A stretch of DNA of 64,000 nucleotides, taken from the NCBI GenBank assembly GCA_900768995.1, contig CAAGEZ010000013.1, positions 1 to 64,000 of the forward strand, given 5' to 3'. The notes below the pieces were generated by a model. The model did not search any database. It was not told the origin of the DNA and saw only the letters and a program-made list of their open reading frames with translations. The stretch is from Oscillospiraceae bacterium (GTDB lineage: Bacteria; Bacillota; Clostridia; Oscillospirales; Ruminococcaceae). Shown one piece after another: positions 45,135-53,544 of the stretch. The translations under genes were made by a program, and so were the position numbers. Numbering within the stretch: position 1 is the stretch's first letter; each line of letters starts with the position of its first letter.

Positions 45135-45899
45135 ATAGGTATTTTTTCAAAGCTGTACTTCTCCGCCGCAGGAGCTGTAAAACGGCTTACAGGCAAGGTT
45201 GCGCCCACGCTTTATATGGAAGAGACCGAACAGCATTTTGCTGATGTTTTCGGCTTTGACCTGAGCGATACCCGTGTATTCCACGAGCTGATGTCGGACA
45301 TCGTGCATATTGATGTCCACATCGTCCCCCCCGATGAAAACAGACCCTTTTATCTGCTTTTCACCACGGGAATGAGCGACAAGCCTATGACGCTCCCCGA
45401 GGAATGCACCTGGGACGAGAGAAAAATACACGAAAGAGCCGAGGTATATTGTCTCCTCCCCCCTGACTGGAAGTTTGAAAAATTTGCGGACAGGGACGAG
45501 GAAAAGCGGTATATGTGGGTCATAGCCGTTTTAAAACAGATCGCAAGATATCCCCATATGTGTAGGAGCTGTCTCGGCAGTATGCACTCGCTCCAGTTTA
45601 CAGAGGAAAACACACCCTTTGCGGACAACACAGGCTTCTGCTCAGCGGTTTTTCTCAGCTCCGATGAGCGTGATTTCGGCGGAAAATACGGCGACAGGCT
45701 GGGATATTTCCGCACAGAGGACGGTTCCTACATAAATCTCCTCTGCTTTATACCGATGTACGAGGACGAGATGAACTTCAAGATTGAAAAGGGCGGGAAT
45801 GAGCTTTTCCTTAAGCTTTTCGGCGAAACAGTCACCGACTTCTCACAGCTTATGATCAACGTAAACAGAGAAAGCGTTTGTATGAACAAATGCATCTGA
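45135..45899 (+). CDS. SUFU-domain protein, probable AUA start
   Basis: A suppressor-of-fused (SUFU) domain protein (FYLLFTTGMSDKPMTLPEEC, AEVYCLLPPDWKFEKF, IARYPHM and the C-terminal INLLCFIPMYEDEMNFKIEK). Such domains occur widely in bacteria, some as toxin-immunity proteins. The first ATG (45216) has no ribosome-binding site and truncates the domain. The same frame runs upstream to a stop, and AAAAGGA (45118-45124) stands 10 bases before ATA (45135), giving (M)GIFSKLYFSAAGAVKRL, a plausible native N-terminus. The ATT at 45141 is the alternative. Length from ATA is 254 residues. Confidence 0.7.
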   Translation: MGIFSKLYFSAAGAVKRLTGKVAPTLYMEETEQHFADVFGFDLSDTRVFHELMSDIVHIDVHIVPPDENRPFYLLFTTGMSDKPMTLPEECTWDERKIHERAEVYCLLPPDWKFEKFADRDEEKRYMWVIAVLKQIARYPHMCRSCLGSMHSLQFTEENTPFADNTGFCSAVFLSSDERDFGGKYGDRLGYFRTEDGSYINLLCFIPMYEDEMNFKIEKGGNELFLKLFGETVTDFSQLMINVNRESVCMNKCI

Positions 45900-45918
45900 T
45901 AAATGGAGGTAAAAAACA

Positions 45919-46365
45919 ATGAAAGTTATATTTTTACAGGACGTTAAGGGCTCAGGCAAAAAGGGCGAGGTAAAGGAAGTTTCCGACGGCTACGCAAGAA
46001 ATTTCCTTATCGGAAAGGGTCTTGCAATTGAAGCGACCGCAAAGAATATGTCCGACCTTGCAGGAAAGAAGTCCTCCGAGCAGCACAAGTCCGATGTTGC
46101 AAAGCAGGAGGCTCTTGACAACGCCGCAAAGCTCAAAGGCAAGAACGTTGTCATCAAGGCAAAGGCAGGGGCAGGCGGAAAGCTCTTCGGCGCAGTTACC
46201 GCTTCACACGTTGCAGACGCTATCGCTTCCCAGCTTGGCATCAGGGTTGAGAAGAAAAAGGTCGCTCTGAACTCCGAAATTAAGGCATTCGGCGGCTACA
46301 CTGCCGAGATAAAGCTCCACCCCGGTATCTCCGAGAAGATCACCGTTAACGTGGTAGAGGAATAA
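45919..46365 (+). CDS. rplI: 50S ribosomal protein L9
   Basis: A 148-residue L9: MKVIFLQDVKGSGKKGEVKE, followed by DGYARNFLIGKGLAIEAT, a central connecting helix, and the C-terminal domain with KLFGAVTASHVADAI. It binds 23S rRNA domain V. TGGAGGTAAAAAAC precedes the ATG. Confidence 0.97.
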   Translation: MKVIFLQDVKGSGKKGEVKEVSDGYARNFLIGKGLAIEATAKNMSDLAGKKSSEQHKSDVAKQEALDNAAKLKGKNVVIKAKAGAGGKLFGAVTASHVADAIASQLGIRVEKKKVALNSEIKAFGGYTAEIKLHPGISEKITVNVVEE

Positions 46366-46379
46366 AAAAGGAGTCCGTT

Positions 46380-47735
46380 ATGGATTTTGATGAGATCGCA
46401 GGGCGTGAAATGCCCCACAGCGTAGAAGCCGAGCAGACAGTTTTGGGCGCAGTGCTCCTTGATTCGGAGCTGCTGGGCACGGTAATGAACTATGTCAAGC
46501 CCGAAAGCTTCTACGTTTCAAAGCACAGACAGCTTTTCTCCATAATAATCAGGCTTTTCACCCTTGGCGTGGATTCCGACATCATCACCGTTCTCGACGA
46601 GGCGGTGAGAGAGGGCATTTTCGAGGATTCGGGTTCGGGAAAGGAATACCTTGCCGCCATAATGAACGGCGTTCCCACCCTTGCAAACATCGAAAGCTAC
46701 TGCAAGATAGTTGAGGAAAAATACTATCTCCGCTCCCTTGTGGAGGCTGCCAGGAATATTATCGACAACTGCACTGAGGCGTCAGAGCCTGCATCGGTGA
46801 TACTTGATTCCGCCGAGCAGATGATATATGATATCCGTCAGGGCAAGGAAGTTGACGGCCTTACAAAGGTGGACGAGGTTCTCCTTGACACCTACGACCA
46901 CCTCAACCGTATCTCAGGCGTTGATAAGGAAAAATATCAGGGCGCAAGATCGGGTTATTCCGACCTTGATAATGTCATAAGCGGTCTTAACAAATCAGAC
47001 CTGCTTATCCTTGCCGCCCGTCCCGGTATGGGTAAGACCTCCTTTGCGCTGAATATAGCATCAAATGTGTGCAGGCGGAGCAATGAAAAGGAAGTCGTTG
47101 TATTCTCTCTCGAAATGTCCAAGGAGCAGCTTGTCACCCGTATGCTGTCCGCAGAGAGCCTTGTGGACAGTGACCACCTCATCAAGGGAAACATTGACGA
47201 GAAGGACTGGGAAAAGCTTGCTCAGGGTGCTGACAGAATGGCGGGAATGAACCTGTATCTTGACGATACTGCGGGCATAACCGTGGTTCAGATGAAAGCA
47301 AAGCTCAGAAGGCTCAAAAACGTTGGACTTGTTATCATCGACTATTTGCAGCTGATGAATTCAAGCAAACGAATCGACAACCGTGTAAACGAAATTTCCG
47401 ATATCACACGTCAGCTGAAGCTTATGGCAAAGGAGCTGAACGTCCCTGTTATCACCCTTTCACAGCTTTCACGTTCGGTTGAGTCACGTCCCGATAAACG
47501 CCCCCTGCTCTCAGACCTCCGTGAATCCGGTTCTATCGAGCAGGACGCAGATATTGTAATGTTCCTCTATCGTGACGGCTATTACAACAAGGACAAGGTG
47601 GAGGACGTTAACCTTGCGGAATGCATCGTTGCCAAGAACCGTCACGGCGAAACGGGAACGGTAAATCTCCGCTGGAACGGTCAGTACACATTGTTTCTCA
47701 GCGAGGACAGACGGCCTGTTCCGTCTGAACACTGA
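46380..47735 (+). CDS. dnaB: Replicative DNA helicase DnaB (DnaC in Bacillus)
   Basis: A 451-residue hexameric replicative helicase. The N-terminal collar starts MPHSVEAEQTVLGAVLLDSE. Walker A is RPGMGKTSFALN (about residue 213), Walker B LVIIDYLQLM, and the arginine-finger region is VITLSQLSRSVESRPDKRPL. No intein interrupts it. AAAAGGAG precedes the ATG. Confidence 0.97.
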   Translation: MDFDEIAGREMPHSVEAEQTVLGAVLLDSELLGTVMNYVKPESFYVSKHRQLFSIIIRLFTLGVDSDIITVLDEAVREGIFEDSGSGKEYLAAIMNGVPTLANIESYCKIVEEKYYLRSLVEAARNIIDNCTEASEPASVILDSAEQMIYDIRQGKEVDGLTKVDEVLLDTYDHLNRISGVDKEKYQGARSGYSDLDNVISGLNKSDLLILAARPGMGKTSFALNIASNVCRRSNEKEVVVFSLEMSKEQLVTRMLSAESLVDSDHLIKGNIDEKDWEKLAQGADRMAGMNLYLDDTAGITVVQMKAKLRRLKNVGLVIIDYLQLMNSSKRIDNRVNEISDITRQLKLMAKELNVPVITLSQLSRSVESRPDKRPLLSDLRESGSIEQDADIVMFLYRDGYYNKDKVEDVNLAECIVAKNRHGETGTVNLRWNGQYTLFLSEDRRPVPSEH

Positions 47736-49111
47736 TGAGCGTCATAGATACAGTTCGGGAAACAATCGCCCGATACCATATGACCCCAAAGGGCAGCAGA
47801 GTCATCGCCTGCCTTTCGGGAGGAGCGGACAGCGTATGCCTGCTTAAAGTCCTCTCGGAGCTTAAAGATGAGCTTCACATATCACTGTCAGCCGTTCACG
47901 TGAACCACTGTCTCAGGGGCGAGGAAAGCGACAGAGATATGCATTTCTGCCAGGCTCTCTGCGAAAGCCTTGGTATCCCTCTGAGGGTATTTCACGTTGA
48001 CGTGACGGGATACTGCGAAAGTCACGGCACATCTACCGAGGAGGGCGCAAGGATACTCCGCTACAACGCCTTTGCTGGGGAAGCACAGTGCCTTGGCGGG
48101 GCAAAGATAGCCACCGCTCATAACCGTGGGGACAACTGCGAAACGGTGGTATTTAACCTTGCCCGTGGAACGGGGATAAAGGGTCTCAGGGGCATTCCTC
48201 CCGTCCGTGGGGATATAATCCGCCCCCTTATCCGTGTCACCCGTGAGGAAATTGAGGAGTATCTCCGCTCACTGGGTCAGGACTTTGTTACCGACAGCAC
48301 CAATCTCACCGAGGATTATTCCCGAAACATCATCAGGCACAGGGTAATTCCCGTTCTGAGCGGCATAAACGAGGGCTTCGGCAGGGCTGTGACACGGCTT
48401 TCCGAAAGTGCTGCAGAGGACGAGGACTATTTTGAAGAGCTTATCAAAACTATCCCCGAAAGCGATATATGCACCTATCCCCCGTCGGTGAGAAAGCGAT
48501 ACATCAGAAAAAAGCTGGCGGAGTCGGGTGCAGAGTGCTCATATGAGCGGCTCTGCGAGCTTGACGGTATGATGACTTCGGGTAAGAATGTGAGATATGA
48601 CCTGAAAGGAGACCTTTTTGCCGTTTTTGACAAGGGCAGAATGGAGATAAAAAATATCCCGTCAAAGGCTGACATCGGCTTTGAAAAAAGGGTGGATATA
48701 AGCCGTGAGGGTGAGATTTTCGTCCCCGATTTTGATAAAACGGTGATAATTCGGAGACCCGATAATGATATTTTCACCGATGACGGCAATGTTCAAAGAA
48801 AATTAACAAACCGCCTTGTAAATTGTGATAAAATACAAGGTGTTGTAACTGTACGAAACAAGCACGACGGCGACAAAATATGCTTTCACGGCAGAGGTGT
48901 CACCACCAAGCTCAAAAAGCATTTTAACGCCTTAAAGCTCTCCGAAACCCAGCGGCAAAGTGCCCTTGTTATGGAAGATGAGCTTGGCATATTCTGGTGC
49001 GAATACGGCGGAGCGGCGGAAAGAGTTTTTCCCACAGCCTCCGACAGCACTCACAAAATCATAGATATAACAGTCAGAAAGACGGCGGAAAATGGTAAAC
49101 GGAACAATTAA
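47735..49111 (+). CDS. tilS: tRNA(Ile) lysidine synthase
   Basis: A 458-residue TilS that converts C34 of the CAU-anticodon tRNA-Ile to lysidine. The PP-loop is ACLSGGADSVCLLKVL (about residues 25-40), with VNHCLRGEESDRDMHFC and ATAHNRGDNCETVVFNLARG further on. The C-terminal TilS domain is present (VRNKHDGDKICFHGRGVTTK). It overlaps dnaB by one base and hpt by 20. Confidence 0.95.
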   Translation: MSVIDTVRETIARYHMTPKGSRVIACLSGGADSVCLLKVLSELKDELHISLSAVHVNHCLRGEESDRDMHFCQALCESLGIPLRVFHVDVTGYCESHGTSTEEGARILRYNAFAGEAQCLGGAKIATAHNRGDNCETVVFNLARGTGIKGLRGIPPVRGDIIRPLIRVTREEIEEYLRSLGQDFVTDSTNLTEDYSRNIIRHRVIPVLSGINEGFGRAVTRLSESAAEDEDYFEELIKTIPESDICTYPPSVRKRYIRKKLAESGAECSYERLCELDGMMTSGKNVRYDLKGDLFAVFDKGRMEIKNIPSKADIGFEKRVDISREGEIFVPDFDKTVIIRRPDNDIFTDDGNVQRKLTNRLVNCDKIQGVVTVRNKHDGDKICFHGRGVTTKLKKHFNALKLSETQRQSALVMEDELGIFWCEYGGAAERVFPTASDSTHKIIDITVRKTAENGKRNN

Positions 49112-49643
49112 TAATTACGGCTACAGCGGGATAAAGCGTGAGCTTATCTCCGAGGCAGAGCTGCAGGAAAAAATAAGAGAGGCAGGCAAAAAAATATCCC
49201 GTGAATATGCGGGAAAGCCCCTTTTGCTCGTAAGCATTCTCAAAGGCTCATTTATGTTTCTCGCAGACCTTTGCAGATCCATTGAGATACCCTGCGAGGT
49301 GGCTTTTATGTCCGCTTCAAGCTATGGGGACGGCACTGTGTCCTCAGGAAATGTGAAGATAAAACTCGACATCGACCGTGACATTTCAAAATATCACGTT
49401 ATCATCGCCGAGGATATCATAGATTCGGGCAGAACTCTTACAAGCATTTGCGAGCTGCTCCGTGAGCGAAACCCCTTATCCCTCAGCATCTACACTCTTC
49501 TGGACAAGCCCTCAAGGCACGTGACGGATTTAAAGGCTGATTATATCCTTTTCACCGTCCCCGACCTTTTCGTTGTGGGCTATGGTCTCGATTACGCTGA
49601 GAAGTTCAGAAATCTTCCCTACATTGCAGAAGCAGAGCTTTAA
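49092..49643 (+). CDS. hpt: Hypoxanthine phosphoribosyltransferase
   Basis: A 183-residue purine salvage enzyme. The PRPP-binding motif is VIIAEDIIDSGRTLT, with VSILKGSFMFLADLCR upstream and YGLDYAEKFRNLPYIAEAEL at the end. The first ATG lies inside tilS (20-base overlap), a common feature of the tilS-hpt-ftsH cluster; the native start could be slightly later since no later in-frame ATG is near. Confidence 0.94.
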   Translation: MVNGTINNYGYSGIKRELISEAELQEKIREAGKKISREYAGKPLLLVSILKGSFMFLADLCRSIEIPCEVAFMSASSYGDGTVSSGNVKIKLDIDRDISKYHVIIAEDIIDSGRTLTSICELLRERNPLSLSIYTLLDKPSRHVTDLKADYILFTVPDLFVVGYGLDYAEKFRNLPYIAEAEL

Positions 49644-49691
49644 TTTTTTTAGCGGTGCGGTATTTCCGCATCAGGAAAGGAAAATCAGCAG

Positions 49692-51689
49692 ATGAAAAAA
49701 GGCAGCGGTTTATTTATTTACATTATAATAGCCATTGTTCTGATGTTTTCAATGGTCTATTTCCTGAGGCAGTCGTCTCAGCCTAAGTCGGAATACACAT
49801 ATTCCCAGATAATGGAATACTTTGACAACTATCAGGTATCAAAGTACACCTTTGACCTTGGCACGGGCGACCTCGAAATGACTGTGAACAATGACGACGG
49901 CACTACAAAGAGCATCAAGTACACCGTCCCCAACGTAAGCATCTTCATTGACGAGATACAGTATGCTGACGGCGGCGAGGACAACTACCGTGAGGCTTAC
50001 AACAAGCTCCACCCCGATGCTCCCCTCAGTCAGGAATACTACAAAATTCAGGACAACACTTGGCTCTACAACGTTCTCCCCTCCCTCGTCCTCATAATCC
50101 TTATGGTGGCGCTGTTCATCTTTATGATGAGACAGGCAGGCGGCGGAACCAAGCTCAACAACTTCGGCAAGGCTAATATCAAGAACCAGTCCAAGAAAAA
50201 GAACACCTTCAAGGACGTTGCAGGCGCTGACGAGGAAAAGCAGGAGCTTGCAGAGATAGTTGACTTCCTCAAAAATCCCAAGAAATACAATGATATCGGC
50301 GCAAGAATACCCAAGGGCGTGCTCCTTATGGGCCCTCCGGGTACAGGTAAGACCCTTCTTGCAAAGGCTGTTGCAGGCGAAGCAGGCGTTCCTTTCTTCT
50401 CCATCTCAGGCTCGGACTTCGTTGAGATGTTCGTGGGCGTGGGTGCAAGCCGTGTAAGAGACCTTTTTGAAACAGCAAAGAAGAATGCACCCGCTATCGT
50501 ATTCATCGATGAGATCGACGCTGTGGGCCGTCAGAGAGGCGCAGGTCTCGGCGGCGGTCACGATGAGCGTGAGCAGACCCTTAACCAGCTCCTTGTTGAA
50601 ATGGACGGCTTTGAGGGCAATGAGGGCGTTATCGTTATCGCAGCCACCAACCGACGTGATATCCTTGATCCCGCACTTCTCCGTCCCGGACGTTTCGACA
50701 GAGAGGTTATGGTTGGATATCCCGACGTTAAGGGACGTGAAGAGATACTCAAGGTTCACGCCAAGAACAAGCCTCTCGGTCCCGATGTTGACCTTAAGGT
50801 CATCGCAAAGACAACCCAGTTCTTCACAGGTGCAGACCTTGAAAACCTTCTTAATGAAGCCGCTCTCCTTGCAGCCCGTCACGACAGACGTGCGATAACC
50901 GAGGAGGATATCGAAGAGGCTACACTTAAGGTTATCGCAGGTCCCGAAAAGAAATCGGCACTTGTTACCGACCGTGACAAGAAGATAACCGCATATCACG
51001 AGGCAGGACACGCCGTTGCGGCATATTTTCTCCCCGAGTGCGAAAAGGTACATCAGGTCACAACAATTCAGCGTGGACAGGCAGCAGGTCTTACAGTGTG
51101 CCGTCCCGAAAATGATGACAACCACGTTACAAAGGGCAAGATGTATCAGGACATCATTATGACAATGGGCGGACGTGTTTCCGAAGCCATCAGCTTTGAT
51201 GATGTTTGCACCGGTGCATCGGGCGATATCCAGCAGGCTACAAAGCGTGCAAGAGCAATGGTGACACAGTACGGCTTCTCTGAAAAGCTTGGCCCCGTTC
51301 AGTACGGCGGCGGCAACAACGAGGTGTTCCTCGGCAGAGATTACGGACACACAAGAGATTACAGCGAATCCACCGCAGCCCTCATTGATGAGGAAGTAAA
51401 GAACCTCATCACAAAGGCATACAAGGACTGCGAGGCGCTCCTTAAAGAGCATTACGACAAGGTAAAGGAGCTTGGCGAATATCTTATCGAGTATGAGAAG
51501 ATAGACGGCAACGATTTTGAGAAGATTATGAAGGGCGAGCTTGTCTGGGAAAAGAAGGACAAGAAGCTTGAAGAATCCAAGGCTGAAACAGAGGAAAACA
51601 AGGAAACATCTTCCGATGAAGAGAAATCTGAAGCTTCCGTAAGCCCTGAAAAGGGTACAGATGAAAAGTCTGATGAAACCAAGGAATAA
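49692..51689 (+). CDS. ftsH: ATP-dependent zinc metalloprotease FtsH
   Basis: A 665-residue membrane AAA+ protease. Two N-terminal membrane helices (about residues 7-26 and 119-140) flank a periplasmic-side domain. Walker A GPPGTGKT is near 214, Walker B IVFIDEIDAVG, the SRH contains RPGRFDREV, and the zinc site HEAGH is at 436-440. The last 45 residues are an acidic Glu/Ser/Lys-rich tail. It degrades membrane and short-lived cytosolic proteins. Confidence 0.97.
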   Translation: MKKGSGLFIYIIIAIVLMFSMVYFLRQSSQPKSEYTYSQIMEYFDNYQVSKYTFDLGTGDLEMTVNNDDGTTKSIKYTVPNVSIFIDEIQYADGGEDNYREAYNKLHPDAPLSQEYYKIQDNTWLYNVLPSLVLIILMVALFIFMMRQAGGGTKLNNFGKANIKNQSKKKNTFKDVAGADEEKQELAEIVDFLKNPKKYNDIGARIPKGVLLMGPPGTGKTLLAKAVAGEAGVPFFSISGSDFVEMFVGVGASRVRDLFETAKKNAPAIVFIDEIDAVGRQRGAGLGGGHDEREQTLNQLLVEMDGFEGNEGVIVIAATNRRDILDPALLRPGRFDREVMVGYPDVKGREEILKVHAKNKPLGPDVDLKVIAKTTQFFTGADLENLLNEAALLAARHDRRAITEEDIEEATLKVIAGPEKKSALVTDRDKKITAYHEAGHAVAAYFLPECEKVHQVTTIQRGQAAGLTVCRPENDDNHVTKGKMYQDIIMTMGGRVSEAISFDDVCTGASGDIQQATKRARAMVTQYGFSEKLGPVQYGGGNNEVFLGRDYGHTRDYSESTAALIDEEVKNLITKAYKDCEALLKEHYDKVKELGEYLIEYEKIDGNDFEKIMKGELVWEKKDKKLEESKAETEENKETSSDEEKSEASVSPEKGTDEKSDETKE

Positions 51690-51705
51690 CCAATAAATAA
51701 CAAAG

Positions 51706-51737
51706 CCTCCGACCTGAAAAGATCGGAGGTTTTATTG
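51706..51737 (+). terminator. Terminator after ftsH
   Basis: CCTCCGA (51706-51712) pairs with TCGGAGG (51723-51729), followed by TTTTATTG. Confidence 0.8.
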
Positions 51738-51742
51738 TTAAA

Positions 51743-51772
51743 AAAACGGGTACTTTGCAGCACCCGTTTTTT
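51743..51772 (-). terminator. Terminator of the DUF5067-like gene
   Basis: AAACGGGT (51744-51751) pairs with ACCCGTTT (51762-51769). On the minus strand a run of T follows, so it ends the convergent minus-strand gene. Confidence 0.75.
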
Positions 51773-51776
51773 ATTA

Positions 51777-52229
51777 TTAACTTAAATATCCCGCGGCAAC
51801 TTCTTTGTTATTTTTCACCTTATAAACCCTTACTTCAATGTCATCATCAGTATTTCTCAATATAAATTCATCTTTGACCTTAATGGACATTCCGCTCTGA
51901 ATATTTGTATCGGTATCTACAGTGCTTAAATAAGAATTGGGAAGCTCGATACCGTTCTGATATGCCTTCATATAATATACGCTGTCAAATGAACTATCCT
52001 TGCCAGAATTATTTTTAAATGTTAGTTCAACCTCTACATAATTATCGAGAGTACCCCACTCAATTTGCCCCCCATTGATCGTGACAGAATACGGCTCAAA
52101 TAAATTACGCTTTTTTTCTGGGTCAGTATTAGGCATTTTGTACAGGAAATAATACAAAAGCAGTATTATTCCAATTATCACCACCAAAGCTATCCACCCA
52201 TAATTTTTGGATTCCGACTTATCGTCCAT
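51777..52229 (-). CDS. Membrane-anchored DUF5067-like protein
   Basis: A 150-residue protein with one N-terminal membrane helix (residues 12-31, WIALVVIIGIILLLYYFLY) and an extracytoplasmic beta-sandwich (about 45-145: VEVELTFKNNSGKDSSFDSV, NGIELPNSY, MSIKVKDEFILRNTDDDIEV). The pattern resembles DUF5067/DUF4352 immunoglobulin-like domains often found in Firmicute lipoproteins, though no lipobox Cys is present. Base composition is clearly more AT-rich than the neighbours, hinting at later acquisition. AAGGAGATT precedes the ATG. Confidence 0.65.
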   Translation of the reverse strand: MDDKSESKNYGWIALVVIIGIILLLYYFLYKMPNTDPEKKRNLFEPYSVTINGGQIEWGTLDNYVEVELTFKNNSGKDSSFDSVYYMKAYQNGIELPNSYLSTVDTDTNIQSGMSIKVKDEFILRNTDDDIEVRVYKVKNNKEVAAGYLS

Positions 52230-52276
52230 TTTTATAATCTCCTTTGCTGCGATACGAAGATCGCTGAATTTTCTAT

Positions 52277-52285
52277 ATTATACCA
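52277..52285 (-). promoter_or_regulatory. Extended -10 promoter of the DUF5067-like gene
   Basis: On the minus strand TGGTATAAT, an extended -10 element, about 48 bases before the start. No good -35 is seen. Confidence 0.5.
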
Positions 52286-52337
52286 TATTACAACATAAAA
52301 TTGGTTAGCTGACAGCACACATCGGTTTGCCTGAAAA

Positions 52338-52372
52338 TAAAAAAATACCGCACCCCTTTCGGAATGCGGTAT
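52338..52372 (-). terminator. Terminator of the pfl operon
   Basis: ATACCGCA (52345-52352) pairs with TGCGGTAT (52365-52372), followed on the minus strand by seven T. It ends the pflB-glycyl radical domain-pflA transcript. Confidence 0.85.
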
Positions 52373-52383
52373 AAAAGTTCGTT

Positions 52384-53148
52384 TTACTTGTTTCGTTCAG
52401 CCATAAGACCGTCCCTGATGCCCTGCATAATAACGTCTCTCGCCTTAACAGCGTCAGCCTTGGAAAGAGGCTCAACGTCTTTCAGCACGTAATCAATGCC
52501 GAGATTCTGGTATTTTACCTTGCCCATATCGTGGTAAGGAAGAACATCAAGTGCCTTTACCGACTTAAGTCCCGAAATGAACACGCCAAGCTCGTGGAGC
52601 CAGTGGTCATTCTGAGTGATGCCGGGAACAACAACGTGACGTATCCAAAGCTCCTTTTTCTTATCGCTTGCATATTTTGCAAAAGCAAGGATATTTTTGT
52701 TGCTCTGACCCGTAAGCTTTTTGTGCTCCCCGTCATCAATATGCTTGATGTCAAGCATTATAACATCGGTAACGTCCATAAGTCTGTCAACAGCGGCTGT
52801 ATTTTCGGGATTAAAAGTAATTCCCGAAGTATCGAGACAGGTGTGAATACCCCTCTCCTTAGCCTTTTCAAAAAGTTCGGTAAGGAATCCGAGCTGAGCC
52901 ATAGGCTCTCCGCCTGTGCAGGTCAATCCGCCGTCCTTCAGAAATTCCTTAACGCCGTCATACATATTCAAAATCTCTTCCGCAGAAACTTCTCTGCCGA
53001 GACCGTTTGTATCGGTATGGAACTCCCATGTGTCAGGATTGTGGCAGTACTGGCATCTCATAGGACATCCCTGGAAAAAGACGACGAACCTGATACCGGG
53101 TCCGTCGACTGTTCCGAACGATTCAGTTGAATGAATGAAGCCGTTCAT
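52384..53148 (-). CDS. pflA: Pyruvate formate-lyase activating enzyme
   Basis: A 254-residue radical SAM enzyme that installs the glycyl radical on PFL. It begins MNGFIHSTESFGTVDGPGIR; the cluster motif CPMRCQYC places Cys28, Cys32 and Cys35 around the 4Fe-4S. Its likely substrate glycine is Gly55 of the separate 80-aa protein encoded nine bases upstream. No clear ribosome-binding site precedes the ATG, so translation may be coupled to that gene. Confidence 0.95.
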   Translation of the reverse strand: MNGFIHSTESFGTVDGPGIRFVVFFQGCPMRCQYCHNPDTWEFHTDTNGLGREVSAEEILNMYDGVKEFLKDGGLTCTGGEPMAQLGFLTELFEKAKERGIHTCLDTSGITFNPENTAAVDRLMDVTDVIMLDIKHIDDGEHKKLTGQSNKNILAFAKYASDKKKELWIRHVVVPGITQNDHWLHELGVFISGLKSVKALDVLPYHDMGKVKYQNLGIDYVLKDVEPLSKADAVKARDVIMQGIRDGLMAERNK

Positions 53149-53157
53149 AAGTTCAAA

Positions 53158-53400
53158 TCAAAGAGCTGCGTGGAATGTTCTGGAGATAACGTCGTCCTGC
53201 TGCTCCTTGGTGAGCTTGATGAAGTTTACAGCGTATCCGGAAACACGGATAGTGAGCTGAGGATAGTTCTCGGGGTGCTTCTGAGCATCGAGAAGAGTCT
53301 CTCTTGTGAATACGTTAACGTTAAGGTGGTGGCCGCCCTTGATTGCATAACCGTCAAGAAGACCAACGAGGTTGTTTATCTGCTGTGCATTTGCTGCCAT
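53158..53400 (-). CDS. Stand-alone glycyl-radical domain of pyruvate formate-lyase (GrcA-like)
   Basis: An 80-residue protein equal to the C-terminal piece of normal PFL. It starts MAANAQQINNLVGLLDGYAI and carries GGHHLNVNVF, PQLTIRVSGYAVNF (Gly55 is the radical site) and QQDDVISRTFHAAL. The ribosome-binding site GGAAGGAG precedes this ATG; an upstream in-frame ATG gives only junk. E. coli has a similar spare domain (GrcA/YfiD), but there PFL also keeps its own; here the core gene lacks it, so the protein should be essential for activity. Confidence 0.9.
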   Translation of the reverse strand: MAANAQQINNLVGLLDGYAIKGGHHLNVNVFTRETLLDAQKHPENYPQLTIRVSGYAVNFIKLTKEQQDDVISRTFHAAL

Positions 53401-53491
53401 AGTAAAAACTCCTTCCATAAACAGATGAAATATACTTGTTTGGTACACTTTCTATATGCTTATAGTAGCATATAAATGTGTTCTTTTTGTG

Positions 53492-53523
53492 CCGATAGTT
53501 TTACAAATTTGTAAAACTATCGG
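53492..53523. repeat. 32-nt perfect palindrome between pflB and its glycyl-radical gene
   Basis: The two 16-base arms (53492-53507 and 53508-53523) are exact inverted complements. On the transcribed minus strand it is not followed by a T-run, so it is unlikely to be a terminator. A second inverted repeat, TATATGCT/AGCATATA (53453-53460, 53467-53474), lies between it and the small gene. Function could be an mRNA barrier, a processing site or an operator. Confidence 0.9.
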
Positions 53524-53544
53524 CTGAGGAATCATAACCTTTGA

